This document shows positions 50,497-60,800 of a stretch of DNA of 64,000 nt, piece after piece (the stretch's first letter is position 1; the number at the start of each line of letters is the position of its first letter). The notes beneath the pieces were generated by a model that was not told the origin of the DNA, did no database searches, and was given only the letters and a program-made list of their open reading frames with translations. The DNA is from a virus, in the IMG/VR virus record IMGVR_UViG_3300044638_004427, positions 1-64,000 of that record. One strand, given 5' to 3'. Position numbers and translations under genes: made by a program.

Positions 50497-50928
50497 TTAA
50501 CTCCTAGACATTAGTAATAATATTATGATAGCAAATTCCACAGCTGCTATCATCATTGCCCATTTTGGGACAACAGTTTTAATAACTTGTACTTCTACTT
50601 CCCGGATTACCTCAACAGGAACAGAAACGATCTTTTCAACAATAACTTCTACTGGAACTTCTTTTATAACTTCAACAGGAACTTCTACGATGCGCTCAAC
50701 TTCTTTGATAACTTCAACAGGAGCATCAACATAGATTATTTTTTGTACTTCTTTAATAACTTCAACTGGTTTTTCTACATAAAGAGTTTCTGTTACAATT
50801 TTTTCAACAGGAACTTCTACAATCTTTTCGATTTCTTTAATAGTAATTTCCACAGGTAGTTGATCTACTTGTGGTTCAGATTGAATTAATTTAGGAGCAG
50901 CCGAGCTGCCAATAGTGACTCTACCCAT
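50497..50928 (-). CDS. Val-Glu-Pro repeat protein with C-terminal membrane helix
   Basis: 143 residues. Residues 30-115 are a string of V-E-V-P-V-E-x-I-x-E repeats, likely an extended beta or fibrous rod, ended by a membrane helix (MMIAAVEFAIIILLLM). A membrane-tethered fibre in a virion operon is unusual. Possibly made for host membrane insertion rather than for the particle. Confidence 0.55.
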   Translation of the reverse strand: MGRVTIGSSAAPKLIQSEPQVDQLPVEITIKEIEKIVEVPVEKIVTETLYVEKPVEVIKEVQKIIYVDAPVEVIKEVERIVEVPVEVIKEVPVEVIVEKIVSVPVEVIREVEVQVIKTVVPKWAMMIAAVEFAIIILLLMSRS

Positions 50929-51419
50929 TAGCTTCTAAGAATAATTTTATACTGGACATTCCCACCAGTAGGAGCTACGTTAGACACAATACGAAGCCTT
51001 TTGGCAACGAATTCAATGACGGATGATGCCGATGCACCAGGGGCTATTGGACTTGATATAGCAGATCCTAGAGCTGCCCATAAAGACCCAGAATCATCTG
51101 GACTAGCTTCTAAAAACACACTACCAGCTCCACTTACTCCAACAAGAGCCTCCATATAAATCTGACATTTAGAATAACTTCCAGCACTTGTCAATGTCAA
51201 TAAAACATCTCCAGAGACAGAAGCCGGAGTTTGTGCTAATGCTGCAGAAGAAGCTGAAACAGATGGAACAGTTAATATACTGTCACCATCAGCGGCACTC
51301 AATTCAACAGCAAATTCAGTAGCAGCAGCTATAATAACTCTTTGGGCTTCTTCAACCCCATCATAAGCTCCTACTGTACACTGAACTGCATCTAATTTTG
51401 TTTTATTTAAATTTGCCAT
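50928..51419 (-). CDS. Beta-rich virion protein
   Basis: 163 residues, TAATG coupling. Ser/Ala/Val-rich jelly-roll-like composition. Likely a head fibre or tail-surface protein. No family recognised. Confidence 0.55.
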   Translation of the reverse strand: MANLNKTKLDAVQCTVGAYDGVEEAQRVIIAAATEFAVELSAADGDSILTVPSVSASSAALAQTPASVSGDVLLTLTSAGSYSKCQIYMEALVGVSGAGSVFLEASPDDSGSLWAALGSAISSPIAPGASASSVIEFVAKRLRIVSNVAPTGGNVQYKIILRS

Positions 51420-51439
51420 AAATATCCATTATATAGTTG

Positions 51440-54400
51440 TTAAACTGTACTTGCTTTAAATAATATAGCAGCGGTATTTCCAGTGCTAGTCGAAGTATAT
51501 TGCACCTGTCCAGAAGAGTCAATCGAGAACACTAACCCAGTGTCATCTCCAACATAATCCTGACTCATTTCCCAAGAAGCACCCTTCTGAATACCTTTTA
51601 AAGTATATTCAGCATACGTAGAAGCTCTTACGATTGTAACTTGTGCTTTAAATCCTCGCACTACTGCATTTGAAAAAACAAGTCCCGTAACATTGGCTGC
51701 AACACTTTGATTATCTAAAGCAGTAAAAGGAGTTCTTGATATATCACCACTATAATCGGGTATAATATAAGCATATGAAAGATTACCAGATGTATCACTC
51801 ACTAATGCTGAACCATTAGAAGCAGCAACTGCTGGTGGTAAGGTTAGTGTATAATTAGCAGAAACTGAAGCTGGTGCTTTTACTTCAACATAATCGGTGC
51901 CCGGAGAAGCTTCTGTAAACTTGACAGAATGCTCGTCATCTAAGACTAAATCACCAGTTAGAGTGCCACCCACTAGATCTAATTTTAACGCTAAAGCATC
52001 AAATACTGCGTCTTCAGATGGAGATTTATCTGTTACACCATTTGTTATTGTTTGTGTAATTACGGCAGTTTGAGCACGACCATCTGTAAAATAAAGATTA
52101 GTTGTTCCTTCTAAAACATCATCCGTGTCAATTGTAACAGCGTTTGTAACAGGTAAGACACCGTTAACAGATTTTACAACAACAGAATCATCTGCCTTTA
52201 ATGCTAGAGCATCAAACACGGCATTTTGTGACGGGGCAACAGTTGTAACACCATCTGTAATAGAGTCAGCAACTTTACCATCTACATAGTTTTTTGTTGC
52301 AACATCTTGTGCAGAAGTAGGGTCTACAACGTTATTAATCTGGTGGGTGCCCATGTTAAGAGCACCAGACATTGTACGTGTACCACTAGCTAATAAGTAC
52401 TGAATGTGATCATCATTACCCAAACCACTTAATAGACTATGTGTTGTTGCTTCACCGGCTGGGGTATATAATTGAGTACCTCTAAAATCAACATAATCAG
52501 CGCCATTAACGGAACGAATCCTAGCTTGAGGATCGTTTGTATACCCATCAGCTGTTTCAAAAACAACACTACCAATGGCTACAAATTCAGCAAAAGGTAA
52601 TCCTGATAAACTGGTGATTTCAGTAGAAGCTGCATTTCTTGCATCTGTAATATTATTATATTGATTGATACCTTGAATACCAACTACAGGAGAATCTTTA
52701 TCATTGGTGGCAAAGAAGTGAACTAGAACATAACTATTGTTTGCAACTTCTGTTAACTGCCAAGAACCACCTGTAAATTGATTGTAAGGTAGGCGTCCGT
52801 TTGCACCTGTATAGCCAGCAGTTCCGCTGTAAATAACAGGGTACGCATCTGCTGGTTTTTTACGCCATAATTGTCCTTGGCGATATAAAATAGGAATTTG
52901 AGCTTGTGGTAAAATCTCGATTAATATATCTTCATCTCTAATTTTACCTTCATCTGCATCAAACTGTGCGTTTGCTGCAAGATTGCCAGTACCGTCAACG
53001 CTAAAGTTTTGTAAAGCCAATCCACTTAAATATCTAGCACCAAAAACAGTATGAAGATAAGTGTGGGTAGCACCATCCATTGTAAGACCGTGGCGTTCTT
53101 CTGCAAAATAAGAACGGCTATTTGTATCGGTATTCCAATAAACAATGGAAACTAAGGCATTGTTTTCAAATAACTCCGCTCCTAACGTTTGAGTGGAGCT
53201 AAGTGTTCCAGAGTCATTAAAATAAATATAATGATTTCCAGCAAGACTAGGTATTGTTAAATTGATTGCTGTAGTTTTTGTGAATTTTTTACCTTTTACA
53301 TAAAAATCATAGGATGTTGCGGGAGGATTTACATCTATTGTAAAAGTTGAACCAACGACAGAAGTAACGGAGTCGGTTCTATTTGGAAATCCTGTAGGTT
53401 CTTTTGTAACTTGATCTTGTTCTACAAATCGTTCAGCCAATTGATCAATAGCTTCAATAACATCATTTGGTGCTGGTGCCCAATCGGTAGGATCAGCTGG
53501 ATTATATTCAATTGTAACAGTACCAACGATATCAGTGGTTCCGGGGGATTGACCAATATTAATATCTGGTGAATCAAGAGTTAGACTACCGGACGCATTT
53601 ACTGATAATACACCACCGTCTGAATACACTAACTCAGCATTTCCTGGGTTATTACTAGCAAATGCGAGGAAAGCAAAATCTGGACTATTGTTTGAATATA
53701 ATGAAGCTATTACTCCATCTGTTGTTGTGGGAGTTGTTGTTAACGAACCAACATTCGAAATAGCTCCGCTTTGAAAATCGGTTTGAGCATACACATTAAT
53801 TTGCGTAGAGGTAGCACCAATATCTAAGGATGCACCAGAAGAATTAATTCCACCTTGGGCATCAATATTACCAACGACGATAACATCATCGTTAAATGTT
53901 TTATCTCCACCTAAAGTTTGTGCAGTTGCTGTAATAAGACCAGCATTTACAGCGTCTGCTGGCTCAAGGCTTAAAACTTGTCCAGTTAATGTAGCAGCAT
54001 TAATGTTTGGAGTAGATCCTACAGCACCTAATGTAACAGGATCGTGTGAAGATTGATCTAGAGTAATTCCTGAAGCACCGGGACTAATTGTGGCAACGCC
54101 AACTTGATTTGGTGCTTTTAATTCCCAAGAATTACGATCACCAGATGTTGAAACATATCCTGTAATAGAACCGTTTTCTTCTAATTCAATTCCTGAATTA
54201 AATGCCGAGCTTACAGCACCGTTTTTATTAAGAGTAATTTGTTTATCGGTTACTTCAAGATTTGTGACATCTTGATAAAAGGTGTTGCCATATAAGTTGA
54301 CATTAACACCAGAATCACCGATATTGATTGTGGAAGCGTTAGATGTTCCGATTGAAAGAGTACCCGCCCCAGCTGTGATAGTATCAATTGAATCAGTTTC

Positions 54401-54805
54401 AACACCACTTGATGCTGTAACCAAATCATCAAAAGTTTTATCTCCAGCAAAACTTTGTGCAGAAGTGGAAACAGCACCGGGATTTGTGCTATCAGCTGGT
54501 TCGAGGTTAATTGTAGAGCGCGTAATATCTCCAACAGTAACAGATGATATTGTAATACCATCTGCATTTGGAGTTGAACCAAGTGCTGCTGCTGTTAATT
54601 TAGAATCAATCCATTTAGATGTTGTAGCATCCCAGACATAGATTTTATCAGTGTCTAAAGCGACACGAGCATCTCCGTCTGTATTACCGACAGTAGGTAG
54701 AGCAGATTCTGTTGCAACAGGAGATTTCCATTCAACTGCACCAGCAGGCCCACCTCCTCCTGATAAGTCGAAGCCCCCAAAAATAAGCGGGTTAAAGCGA
54801 ATCAT
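51440..54805 (-). CDS. Large tail fibre
   Basis: 1121 residues. N-terminal repeated elements NLEPADSTNPGAVSTSAQ...GDKTFDDLV and SLEPADAVNAGLITATAQ...GDKTFNDDV, a central HGLTMDGATHTYLHT-containing domain, then SANYTLTLPPA-type repeats near the end. Typical trimeric beta-fibre composition. Ends ATGA-coupled (54802-54805) to an HNH gene that precedes it in transcription. Confidence 0.7.
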   Translation of the reverse strand: MIRFNPLIFGGFDLSGGGGPAGAVEWKSPVATESALPTVGNTDGDARVALDTDKIYVWDATTSKWIDSKLTAAALGSTPNADGITISSVTVGDITRSTINLEPADSTNPGAVSTSAQSFAGDKTFDDLVTASSGVETDSIDTITAGAGTLSIGTSNASTINIGDSGVNVNLYGNTFYQDVTNLEVTDKQITLNKNGAVSSAFNSGIELEENGSITGYVSTSGDRNSWELKAPNQVGVATISPGASGITLDQSSHDPVTLGAVGSTPNINAATLTGQVLSLEPADAVNAGLITATAQTLGGDKTFNDDVIVVGNIDAQGGINSSGASLDIGATSTQINVYAQTDFQSGAISNVGSLTTTPTTTDGVIASLYSNNSPDFAFLAFASNNPGNAELVYSDGGVLSVNASGSLTLDSPDINIGQSPGTTDIVGTVTIEYNPADPTDWAPAPNDVIEAIDQLAERFVEQDQVTKEPTGFPNRTDSVTSVVGSTFTIDVNPPATSYDFYVKGKKFTKTTAINLTIPSLAGNHYIYFNDSGTLSSTQTLGAELFENNALVSIVYWNTDTNSRSYFAEERHGLTMDGATHTYLHTVFGARYLSGLALQNFSVDGTGNLAANAQFDADEGKIRDEDILIEILPQAQIPILYRQGQLWRKKPADAYPVIYSGTAGYTGANGRLPYNQFTGGSWQLTEVANNSYVLVHFFATNDKDSPVVGIQGINQYNNITDARNAASTEITSLSGLPFAEFVAIGSVVFETADGYTNDPQARIRSVNGADYVDFRGTQLYTPAGEATTHSLLSGLGNDDHIQYLLASGTRTMSGALNMGTHQINNVVDPTSAQDVATKNYVDGKVADSITDGVTTVAPSQNAVFDALALKADDSVVVKSVNGVLPVTNAVTIDTDDVLEGTTNLYFTDGRAQTAVITQTITNGVTDKSPSEDAVFDALALKLDLVGGTLTGDLVLDDEHSVKFTEASPGTDYVEVKAPASVSANYTLTLPPAVAASNGSALVSDTSGNLSYAYIIPDYSGDISRTPFTALDNQSVAANVTGLVFSNAVVRGFKAQVTIVRASTYAEYTLKGIQKGASWEMSQDYVGDDTGLVFSIDSSGQVQYTSTSTGNTAAILFKASTV

Positions 54806-55416
54806 GTGTTTTCTCTTTTCTTCTGTATTGCTTTATGGCCATAATTATCTGTTTTTTTATGGCAATTAACACACAAAGTTCTGCAATTAGTTATTTCAAA
54901 TCTTAATTCGGGGTAATTTTTCCATTCTTTTATGTGATCCATTTGTAAATTATTTTTATTTAAACAAAGAACACATTTATAACAATCTCTTGCAAATACT
55001 TTTTTCCTTAATTCTTTGTATTCTTCTCTAGAGCACAATAAAATTCTTTCTTTTGTTTTTCCGCCCTGCCAATTATTTGCTAATTCATTTCTTTTACCCA
55101 ATTTAGCTAATCTCATTTTTTCTCTAACAACTGGATCTTTAGCTGGGTTTTCAAACATATTTCTATATTTTAAAAAATCAGATAGTTTTCTTCTTTTTTG
55201 TTTTTCTTTTTTAGGTCTAGGTGGTTTATTTTTTTCAGCACAAGACTGACAATTTCCACTATTATTATCTTTAATTATATTCCAAGCTTGGGCATAACAA
55301 ACTTCTCTTTTATTGGAACACGTTAAACATGTTATAATAAAACGAGTTTTACGTTTATTAATAGTAGGATCTATAGGTGTTACTATATCTTTATACTTAT
55401 CCCACAAATTAACCAC
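54802..55416 (-). CDS. HNH homing endonuclease
   Basis: 204 residues. N-terminal zinc-finger-like CLTC...CQSC, then NUMOD-like ELANNWQGGKT, and an HNH core CVLCLNKNNLQMDHIK...CRTLCVNCHKKTDNYG. Inserted upstream of a tail fibre gene with a 4 nt overlap. Codons are more AT-rich than the fibre. Confidence 0.75.
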   Translation of the reverse strand: MVNLWDKYKDIVTPIDPTINKRKTRFIITCLTCSNKREVCYAQAWNIIKDNNSGNCQSCAEKNKPPRPKKEKQKRRKLSDFLKYRNMFENPAKDPVVREKMRLAKLGKRNELANNWQGGKTKERILLCSREEYKELRKKVFARDCYKCVLCLNKNNLQMDHIKEWKNYPELRFEITNCRTLCVNCHKKTDNYGHKAIQKKRENT

Positions 55417-55426
55417 GGGTCACCTA

Positions 55427-55696
55427 TTAAGCAGTGCGTTCAGCGGAAACCAATTGTGCTCTTGTACTATCTGTATAAATAATTGTAAGTTCGTATAGAG
55501 CAATTCCACCTTCAGAGAAATTATAAACTTCTGTGTCGTTTGCTAGAACAGTAGTTGTAATACTTAATTCAACTTTACGTCCAACTTTACCAGTCAAAAA
55601 ACCATCAACGCTAAGAGTTGCGTTAACATCATTGTATGAACTTTGCATTGTTTGTTCATAATCAAGGTGAGATAATGGCTTTTGAGTAATGGACAT
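55427..55696 (-). CDS. Small beta-rich virion protein
   Basis: 89 residues; SITTTVLANDTEVYNF strands. Probably structural. No family recognised. Confidence 0.5.
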   Translation of the reverse strand: MSITQKPLSHLDYEQTMQSSYNDVNATLSVDGFLTGKVGRKVELSITTTVLANDTEVYNFSEGGIALYELTIIYTDSTRAQLVSAERTA

Positions 55697-55697
55697 A

Positions 55698-55862
55698 TTA
55701 TTTACCTTTTTTCATCATTTCTTTTGTTTTTGAGAACTTACGAGACTTACCAGCTGAACTTAATGAAGCAGCAACTGCTTGCTTACGGGGGTAACCAGCT
55801 TTAATCATTTCTCTAATATTCTCACTGATCGTTTCTTGGCTTTTTCCCTTTTTGAGCGGCAT
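55698..55862 (-). CDS. Small basic phage protein
   Basis: 54 residues ([20 protein letters not shown]...). A lysine-rich small protein conserved near structural genes in many phages. The start shares its last base with the preceding HNH stop. Function unknown. Confidence 0.6.
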   Translation of the reverse strand: MPLKKGKSQETISENIREMIKAGYPRKQAVAASLSSAGKSRKFSKTKEMMKKGK

Positions 55863-56584
55863 TATTTAATCCTTTGCTTATATTTAGGATGAACATAATC
55901 CATATAATTATTTACCTTATATGAAATTTTTTTAGCTTCTTCTAATGTTAACTTTTTTGTATCAAATAAACGGTGATGATTTGGACATAATGCTAATAAA
56001 TTACTATCTTCCATTGTACCACCTTTAATGTGGGGAACTATGTGAGCAGCATCTAATGCTCGTTCAAATCCACACATTTCACATACTTTGTTTTTTTTAA
56101 ACTTATAAGCTAACTTTGGGCGGCTGCTATTTTTATGTCCGGTATTAATACCCAAACTAATTAATCCATCACGAACCCTTGCATTTGATAAATTTAAAAA
56201 ATTGGCAATTTGAGCAGCTGTCCTTTTATCATTATGTAATTCTAATATTTTAGAATTTATTTCATCTGTTTTTGCTAAAACTCTATAATGTTCATTTCTA
56301 CAATTTAAAGAACAATATTTAGCTGTTGATCTATATGGTTGTAATTCTTTTTTATTTTTACAAAATAAACATTCAATAGTAATTCTTGGGCCTTTTTTTG
56401 GTCCTATTGTTGTGCGGTAATTCTTTTTATCTTTTGGTTGAATTTTTAATCCAAACTGCCTAGCTTTATCCGAAACAGAACGGCTACATAACCCAAATTC
56501 TATTGCTAGTTGGGCTGGACCTTTGATGTAGTATTCAGAAACTAATTTATCTATTTTTTCAGGGGTCCAATTAAAACGAGACAT
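55862..56584 (-). CDS. HNH endonuclease with N-terminal helix-turn-helix and zinc motif
   Basis: 240 residues. The HTH-like [25 protein letters not shown] lead is followed by a zinc motif CLFC...CSLNC, a second HTH-like segment [11 protein letters not shown] and an HNH core [18 protein letters not shown]...[10 protein letters not shown]. Site recognition by HTH plus HNH cleavage fits a homing enzyme. Flanked closely by virion genes. Confidence 0.75.
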   Translation of the reverse strand: MSRFNWTPEKIDKLVSEYYIKGPAQLAIEFGLCSRSVSDKARQFGLKIQPKDKKNYRTTIGPKKGPRITIECLFCKNKKELQPYRSTAKYCSLNCRNEHYRVLAKTDEINSKILELHNDKRTAAQIANFLNLSNARVRDGLISLGINTGHKNSSRPKLAYKFKKNKVCEMCGFERALDAAHIVPHIKGGTMEDSNLLALCPNHHRLFDTKKLTLEEAKKISYKVNNYMDYVHPKYKQRIK

Positions 56585-56587
56585 AAA

Positions 56588-57016
56588 TTACATAATTCTC
56601 CTTTTAATTAAATATATCCTACCACTTGATTTAGTTGCAATATCTGATAAAAGGTTTTTGTCGCCTTCGCTATAACCACCTTGTTTTACAAGCATATCCA
56701 CCATAGAACAAACTTCTTTTTCCTTACCAAGAAGGATAGTAAAGTATTCTTTGTTTTCCTTTACTTGTGAAGGCATACCTTGCATGGAAGACATAACCAT
56801 TTGCATTACTTGGCTAATGTCGTATGATCCGTATAGAGATACGTACTTCTCAGCAGCACGGTCATATTCGCCTTGTAAAGCTTCGTAGAAATCACCAAGA
56901 GCGTCGTGATCTGCAAAGAATAAAGCACCCTTTACATTGTGGTGCATAGCTTGGCTTACAATTTGCATCATTCGGAGTTGGGCAACGAGTTTAAGGAATA
57001 GCTCTTGTGGATTCAT
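56588..57016 (-). CDS. Dps/ferritin-like four-helix protein
   Basis: 142 residues. MMQIVSQAMHHNVKGALFFADHDALGDFYEALQGEYDRAAEKY strongly recalls the Dps pattern (His, VKG, F, H-D, E, YD, E). Histidines 25/26, Asp36, His37 and Glu50 could form a metal site. It lies amid virion genes. Whether it oxidises iron or is only a fold relative is unknown. Confidence 0.55.
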   Translation of the reverse strand: MNPQELFLKLVAQLRMMQIVSQAMHHNVKGALFFADHDALGDFYEALQGEYDRAAEKYVSLYGSYDISQVMQMVMSSMQGMPSQVKENKEYFTILLGKEKEVCSMVDMLVKQGGYSEGDKNLLSDIATKSSGRIYLIKRRIM

Positions 57017-57777
57017 AAATTACCTTTTATTTTTAAATATTCTTCTTTTGTAATTTTTTTAAATGTGTATCCTTTAATTGTTTTATTTTTATTTTCAAAA
57101 TAACGGCGAATTGTTTGATTACAGGTGTTTAATTCTAAACATAGTTGTTGATAAGAAGAAAAAACTTTATTGGTTTCAATACATAAAAGAAAAACTGAAT
57201 TATGAGTAAAATTACCTTTTTTATAAAATTCTTTTAGTTTATTACTCTGTTTTTCTGACCATTCTTTTGTTCTTTTTGTTTTATTTCTGTTTTCAATACT
57301 TTTTTTAGAAGTAATAGCAGCTATAATTGTTTTTTTATATTCTGGGTCCTGAAATCTTTTTTTATTTTTTTCAGAAATATTTTTTCTTCTACTATCGTTT
57401 TTCCACGCTATTAATGCTGCTTTTTTTCTTTTATTTATAGATTCTTGAGTTTTTACTGTAATTAATAATTTATCATACACAGATTGTGTTAACATCGGGG
57501 ATAATTCACCACCAATAGTAATGTTGTATCCTGTATCAATTGTGTTGTGTTTTTTAATTAAATACATTTCCATCTCACAGGCTTCTTGTTTTGTTAAACA
57601 ACAAGCAATTATTTCTTTTTTACAGTTATCAAATCCATATTTTTTTATAGCGTTAGATAATTTACCTTGTTTTTTATTAGATTTATGTTGAACCATTCTG
57701 TGTATAAAATTATTAGTTAATCCTATATATAATTTATTGTTTGGAAATGTTATTTTATAAACACAGTAATTATTCAT
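57013..57777 (-). CDS. GIY-YIG homing endonuclease
   Basis: 254 residues from ATG 57777 (an upstream frame from 57810 is rejected). VYKITFPNNKLYIGLTNNFIHRMVQH has the GIY-YIG signature in the form VYK...YIG, with the helix Arg; CEMEMYLIKKHNTIDTGYN supplies the Glu. NUMOD-like basic repeats follow, and a helix-turn-helix end (SSYQQLCLELNTCNQTIRRYF). ATGA-coupled to the Dps-like gene. Confidence 0.8.
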   Translation of the reverse strand: MNNYCVYKITFPNNKLYIGLTNNFIHRMVQHKSNKKQGKLSNAIKKYGFDNCKKEIIACCLTKQEACEMEMYLIKKHNTIDTGYNITIGGELSPMLTQSVYDKLLITVKTQESINKRKKAALIAWKNDSRRKNISEKNKKRFQDPEYKKTIIAAITSKKSIENRNKTKRTKEWSEKQSNKLKEFYKKGNFTHNSVFLLCIETNKVFSSYQQLCLELNTCNQTIRRYFENKNKTIKGYTFKKITKEEYLKIKGNL

Positions 57778-57778
57778 A

Positions 57779-58216
57779 TTATGGTTTAGGGTGTTTAATT
57801 TTAACCTCAATACATTTTAGCACATAAGCATCCATTTGAGAAGAGTCACCTTGGTGTAATTTTACATAGGCATCGGCAAATTCCCCCAAAGATGGATATT
57901 CTTGTAGTCTTTTTCTATGACACTCTTGTAAAAGCCATTCTGGATCTTGGGATAAATCAATTATAGAGACAGTGTACTCGGCCTTGAGCTTAACCCACTT
58001 ATGAGATACTCCGTCAAGAGTGTCACGCATCTCTTCTTCGAGCACGTCAGCTTCGTCGTATGCTTCAGCCATCAGCTCGTCTTTGTGCAAGACCCATCGT
58101 TCGGGAAGACCCCAAGCACATGACGCTACACACTCCGCAATCCATGCGGTAGGATCTTCCATCTGTGCGCCGTGAGTCTGAACGCCTACTAAGTTTTTAA
58201 TGATAATCTTTTTCAT
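57779..58216 (-). CDS. Hypothetical tail-associated protein
   Basis: 145 residues. LQEYPSLGEFADAYVKLHQGDSSQMDAYV resembles the C-terminal part of small phage proteins beside fibre genes. Acidic and helical. Possible fibre-assembly role. Confidence 0.5.
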   Translation of the reverse strand: MKKIIIKNLVGVQTHGAQMEDPTAWIAECVASCAWGLPERWVLHKDELMAEAYDEADVLEEEMRDTLDGVSHKWVKLKAEYTVSIIDLSQDPEWLLQECHRKRLQEYPSLGEFADAYVKLHQGDSSQMDAYVLKCIEVKIKHPKP

Positions 58217-58218
58217 GG

Positions 58219-60498
58219 TTAGTTACCAACCCTTGTAAACGAGATCCAGTTAAAGTTTCCGTTGTTAAGAAGCTGTCTTGATACGCCTGTATTTTGAAAT
58301 ATTTGAACTGTTAAAGTGTCTCCAGCCGAACATTGAATAATGTTGGAACCTTGGCCGCTAATAGGATAAGTTCCGGCTGCCTGAGCAAAGCAAGGCCCAA
58401 TAACAAGAGTTCCGCTGATTGAGCCACCCAGTTGAATTTGATACTCTACTTCAGAAGAAATATTCGTTGCAGCAGAGGTGAAAAGATATTGACCCTGAAC
58501 GAGATATTTTCCAGATACTGGAATAGTTGCAACTCCAGTTGTTGAATTAAAAAATTCATGAGTATCAAAACTTCTTGACCATCCTGTAATAGTAATCGCA
58601 GAGCCGCTAGTTAAACCAGATTGTCCAGATGTGTTGCGATATCGCGCAGCTACAGTCTCACTAGCCGCGATAGTGGCGGGGCCGGATAGGCGTTCGAATG
58701 AACAGTATTTTAGATACGTTGTGGCGGTTCCTGTATAATTTGTGGAATACCGGAAATCAATTATATCGCCCGCATTGAGTCGAAAAATGGAGTTTACAGA
58801 AAGATAAAAAAACTCTACTCCTGAATTATTTACTCCATCAGCATTTCCGTAATCACCACCATTTTGAGGGTTTCCGTTTTTGTAAACGAGCAATGCGTGG
58901 TTAAAAGAAGTATTTGCTGCACTAAACTTAGTGGTGCTTTTCCCTGATAAACGATAAAACCCAGAAACAGGAACAACATATGTATTTGAAGACCTCGTCG
59001 CATGAGTGTCAACATCGGTGGTTCCAATAGGAAGCAAAACAGTGGTATTGGTTGCGGTTACACCAGCTCCATCGTAAGCACTAAAAGCCACCACCCTCGT
59101 ATCAGTGTCGTTGGACATTTGCACGGAGGATGAGAGGCCGGCTACAGGGAATTTGAAATTATACGCAACCCTTGAGTTCAGGTTCATGTCGGCACCAGTT
59201 AACAAAGTACCAGTGCCTCCTTTAACTACTCTAACTTGAGATGTCGATGATGAATCATAAACAACAGTCCATTGGTCGCTATAACTGTTTGTTGAACCAT
59301 TAAAAAAATTCGCTACACCAAAAGTTATGTATGCTGTTAAAGCATTAGACAATTTAGAAGTGTCAATGTTTGCTGGAAGGCTAAGTGTAATACCACTAGC
59401 ACCAGAACCAGCTACAGAAGCTTGGATACGAGCCTCTACCTCAATAGTATCTCCAACTCTTCTGTATTTAGCACTTGATACAGAACTTCCTGTACCCATA
59501 CCCGTAACGGTAGGGGTGTAGTCTTGCCAATCCGTTATGGGGCTTCCGTACACTGTGCCCTGTGGCCCAAGCTGGAAGGTATCAAAACGCATCTCTACAG
59601 CACCAGCAGTCGCAGTAATGCAAACTACAGCAATTCGATATTGTGTGCCTGTTGCCGTGGTCTGAAATGTGCCCGATGCAATTCCTACACCTGAACTTTG
59701 AACTAGGTTATAAACACCAGCGGGTTGAATCCACGCAGAACCAGACACATCATAGATATAAACAGCAAATGTATTATTGCTAGTGCCGGAGAAATTCATT
59801 GTACCGCTTACAGCTTCATAAGCGAATGAGAATGCAAGTGGTTTAGCTTGATCTTCACGGTCAATTGTGAAAGCATCTGAGATAAAGCCTTGACCGGCTG
59901 TTAATGCACCTGAACTTGCTACGCGAAGATCGTATGTTCCAGCAATAGGGGTAGTACTATCTACAGCAAAGCTTGTAATAGAGGCAGCACCAGCTGTAAT
60001 AGAACCTGTTGGAATCTTGCTGGTGAGGGTGGTGTTAAATAAACTCCATCCAGTTGTTGCTCCGTTTTCAAATGTGCCGTATGTAATATAATTTTTAGCA
60101 CCTTGTTGAAGCGTAGCCCATTTTAATTTATTTGGTTGTGTGTTATCAGCAACAAGAACTTGCCCATCAGATCCAATACCTTGACGAACGTTATCTGTTC
60201 CGTTATGAACAATAATGTCACCAGCTGTTGTGGTTGGAGCTAGTGCGTCAAATGCAGCGGTTTGAGTGGTTTGACCAGTTCCACCGTCAGCAATTGGAAT
60301 TGTTTGACCGGGATTGATACCGCTCCAGTAAATAGAGTCACCAGCAAAGCTAGCGCCGGAAGTATGGGCTAAAATACAACGATATAGTCTATCGTTATCT
60401 AGAACAAGTTGGTCTAGAATGTATGATTGACCAGATGCCCATTGTGTGGCTAGTTCTTGACTGGATGTAAAATGTTGTAAGGTTCTATTATATGCCAT
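58219..60498 (-). CDS. Tail spike/fibre with C1q-like domains
   Basis: 759 residues. N-terminal attachment part with IPIADGGTGQTTQTAAFDALAP, a middle carbohydrate-binding-like sandwich (NNTFAVYIYDVSGSAWIQP...), then two tandem C1q-like jelly rolls (YVVPVSGFYRLSGKS... and ATIPVSGKYLVQGQY...). Likely the receptor-binding protein. Confidence 0.65.
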   Translation of the reverse strand: MAYNRTLQHFTSSQELATQWASGQSYILDQLVLDNDRLYRCILAHTSGASFAGDSIYWSGINPGQTIPIADGGTGQTTQTAAFDALAPTTTAGDIIVHNGTDNVRQGIGSDGQVLVADNTQPNKLKWATLQQGAKNYITYGTFENGATTGWSLFNTTLTSKIPTGSITAGAASITSFAVDSTTPIAGTYDLRVASSGALTAGQGFISDAFTIDREDQAKPLAFSFAYEAVSGTMNFSGTSNNTFAVYIYDVSGSAWIQPAGVYNLVQSSGVGIASGTFQTTATGTQYRIAVVCITATAGAVEMRFDTFQLGPQGTVYGSPITDWQDYTPTVTGMGTGSSVSSAKYRRVGDTIEVEARIQASVAGSGASGITLSLPANIDTSKLSNALTAYITFGVANFFNGSTNSYSDQWTVVYDSSSTSQVRVVKGGTGTLLTGADMNLNSRVAYNFKFPVAGLSSSVQMSNDTDTRVVAFSAYDGAGVTATNTTVLLPIGTTDVDTHATRSSNTYVVPVSGFYRLSGKSTTKFSAANTSFNHALLVYKNGNPQNGGDYGNADGVNNSGVEFFYLSVNSIFRLNAGDIIDFRYSTNYTGTATTYLKYCSFERLSGPATIAASETVAARYRNTSGQSGLTSGSAITITGWSRSFDTHEFFNSTTGVATIPVSGKYLVQGQYLFTSAATNISSEVEYQIQLGGSISGTLVIGPCFAQAAGTYPISGQGSNIIQCSAGDTLTVQIFQNTGVSRQLLNNGNFNWISFTRVGN

Positions 60499-60793
60499 TT
60501 TCTACTCCAAGCTTACTAGTTTCTACATTTAGTTGTTGATTTTCTGGTTGAACCTCTGGTTCTGGTTGAACCTCTGGTTCTGGTTGAACCTCTGGTTCTT
60601 GAATCACATTACCATCAGCATCTAATCCACGATTAGCACGATCTTGAATAATCATTGCTTTAATTTCATCAAATCGATTAATAACATTAATTTCAATTTC
60701 TTGTTCTGCTTTAACAGCAAAACCATTTTCATTGCAAATATGATAGCCATTTTCATCAATTAAATATTCACCTGGAAAAATTTTAATTATCAT
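60488..60793 (-). CDS. Small protein with PEVQPE repeats
   Basis: 101 residues. A beta-hairpin style N-terminus (GEYLIDENGYHICNENGF), a helix, then three copies of PEVQPE near the C-terminus. Overlaps the fibre start by 11 nt. Probably a fibre connector or chaperone. Confidence 0.5.
   Translation of the reverse strand: MIIKIFPGEYLIDENGYHICNENGFAVKAEQEIEINVINRFDEIKAMIIQDRANRGLDADGNVIQEPEVQPEPEVQPEPEVQPENQQLNVETSKLGVENGI
60543..60596. repeat. Three perfect 18 bp tandem repeats
   Basis: TCTGGTTGAACCTCTGGT three times, in frame, giving the PEVQPE repeats of the protein above. A slippage-prone array. Confidence 0.85.
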
Positions 60794-60800
60794 ATTTTAC

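Noticed and set aside
60543-60596. CRISPR-like repeat
   Set aside because: The units are directly adjacent without spacers and encode PEVQPE repeats in frame.
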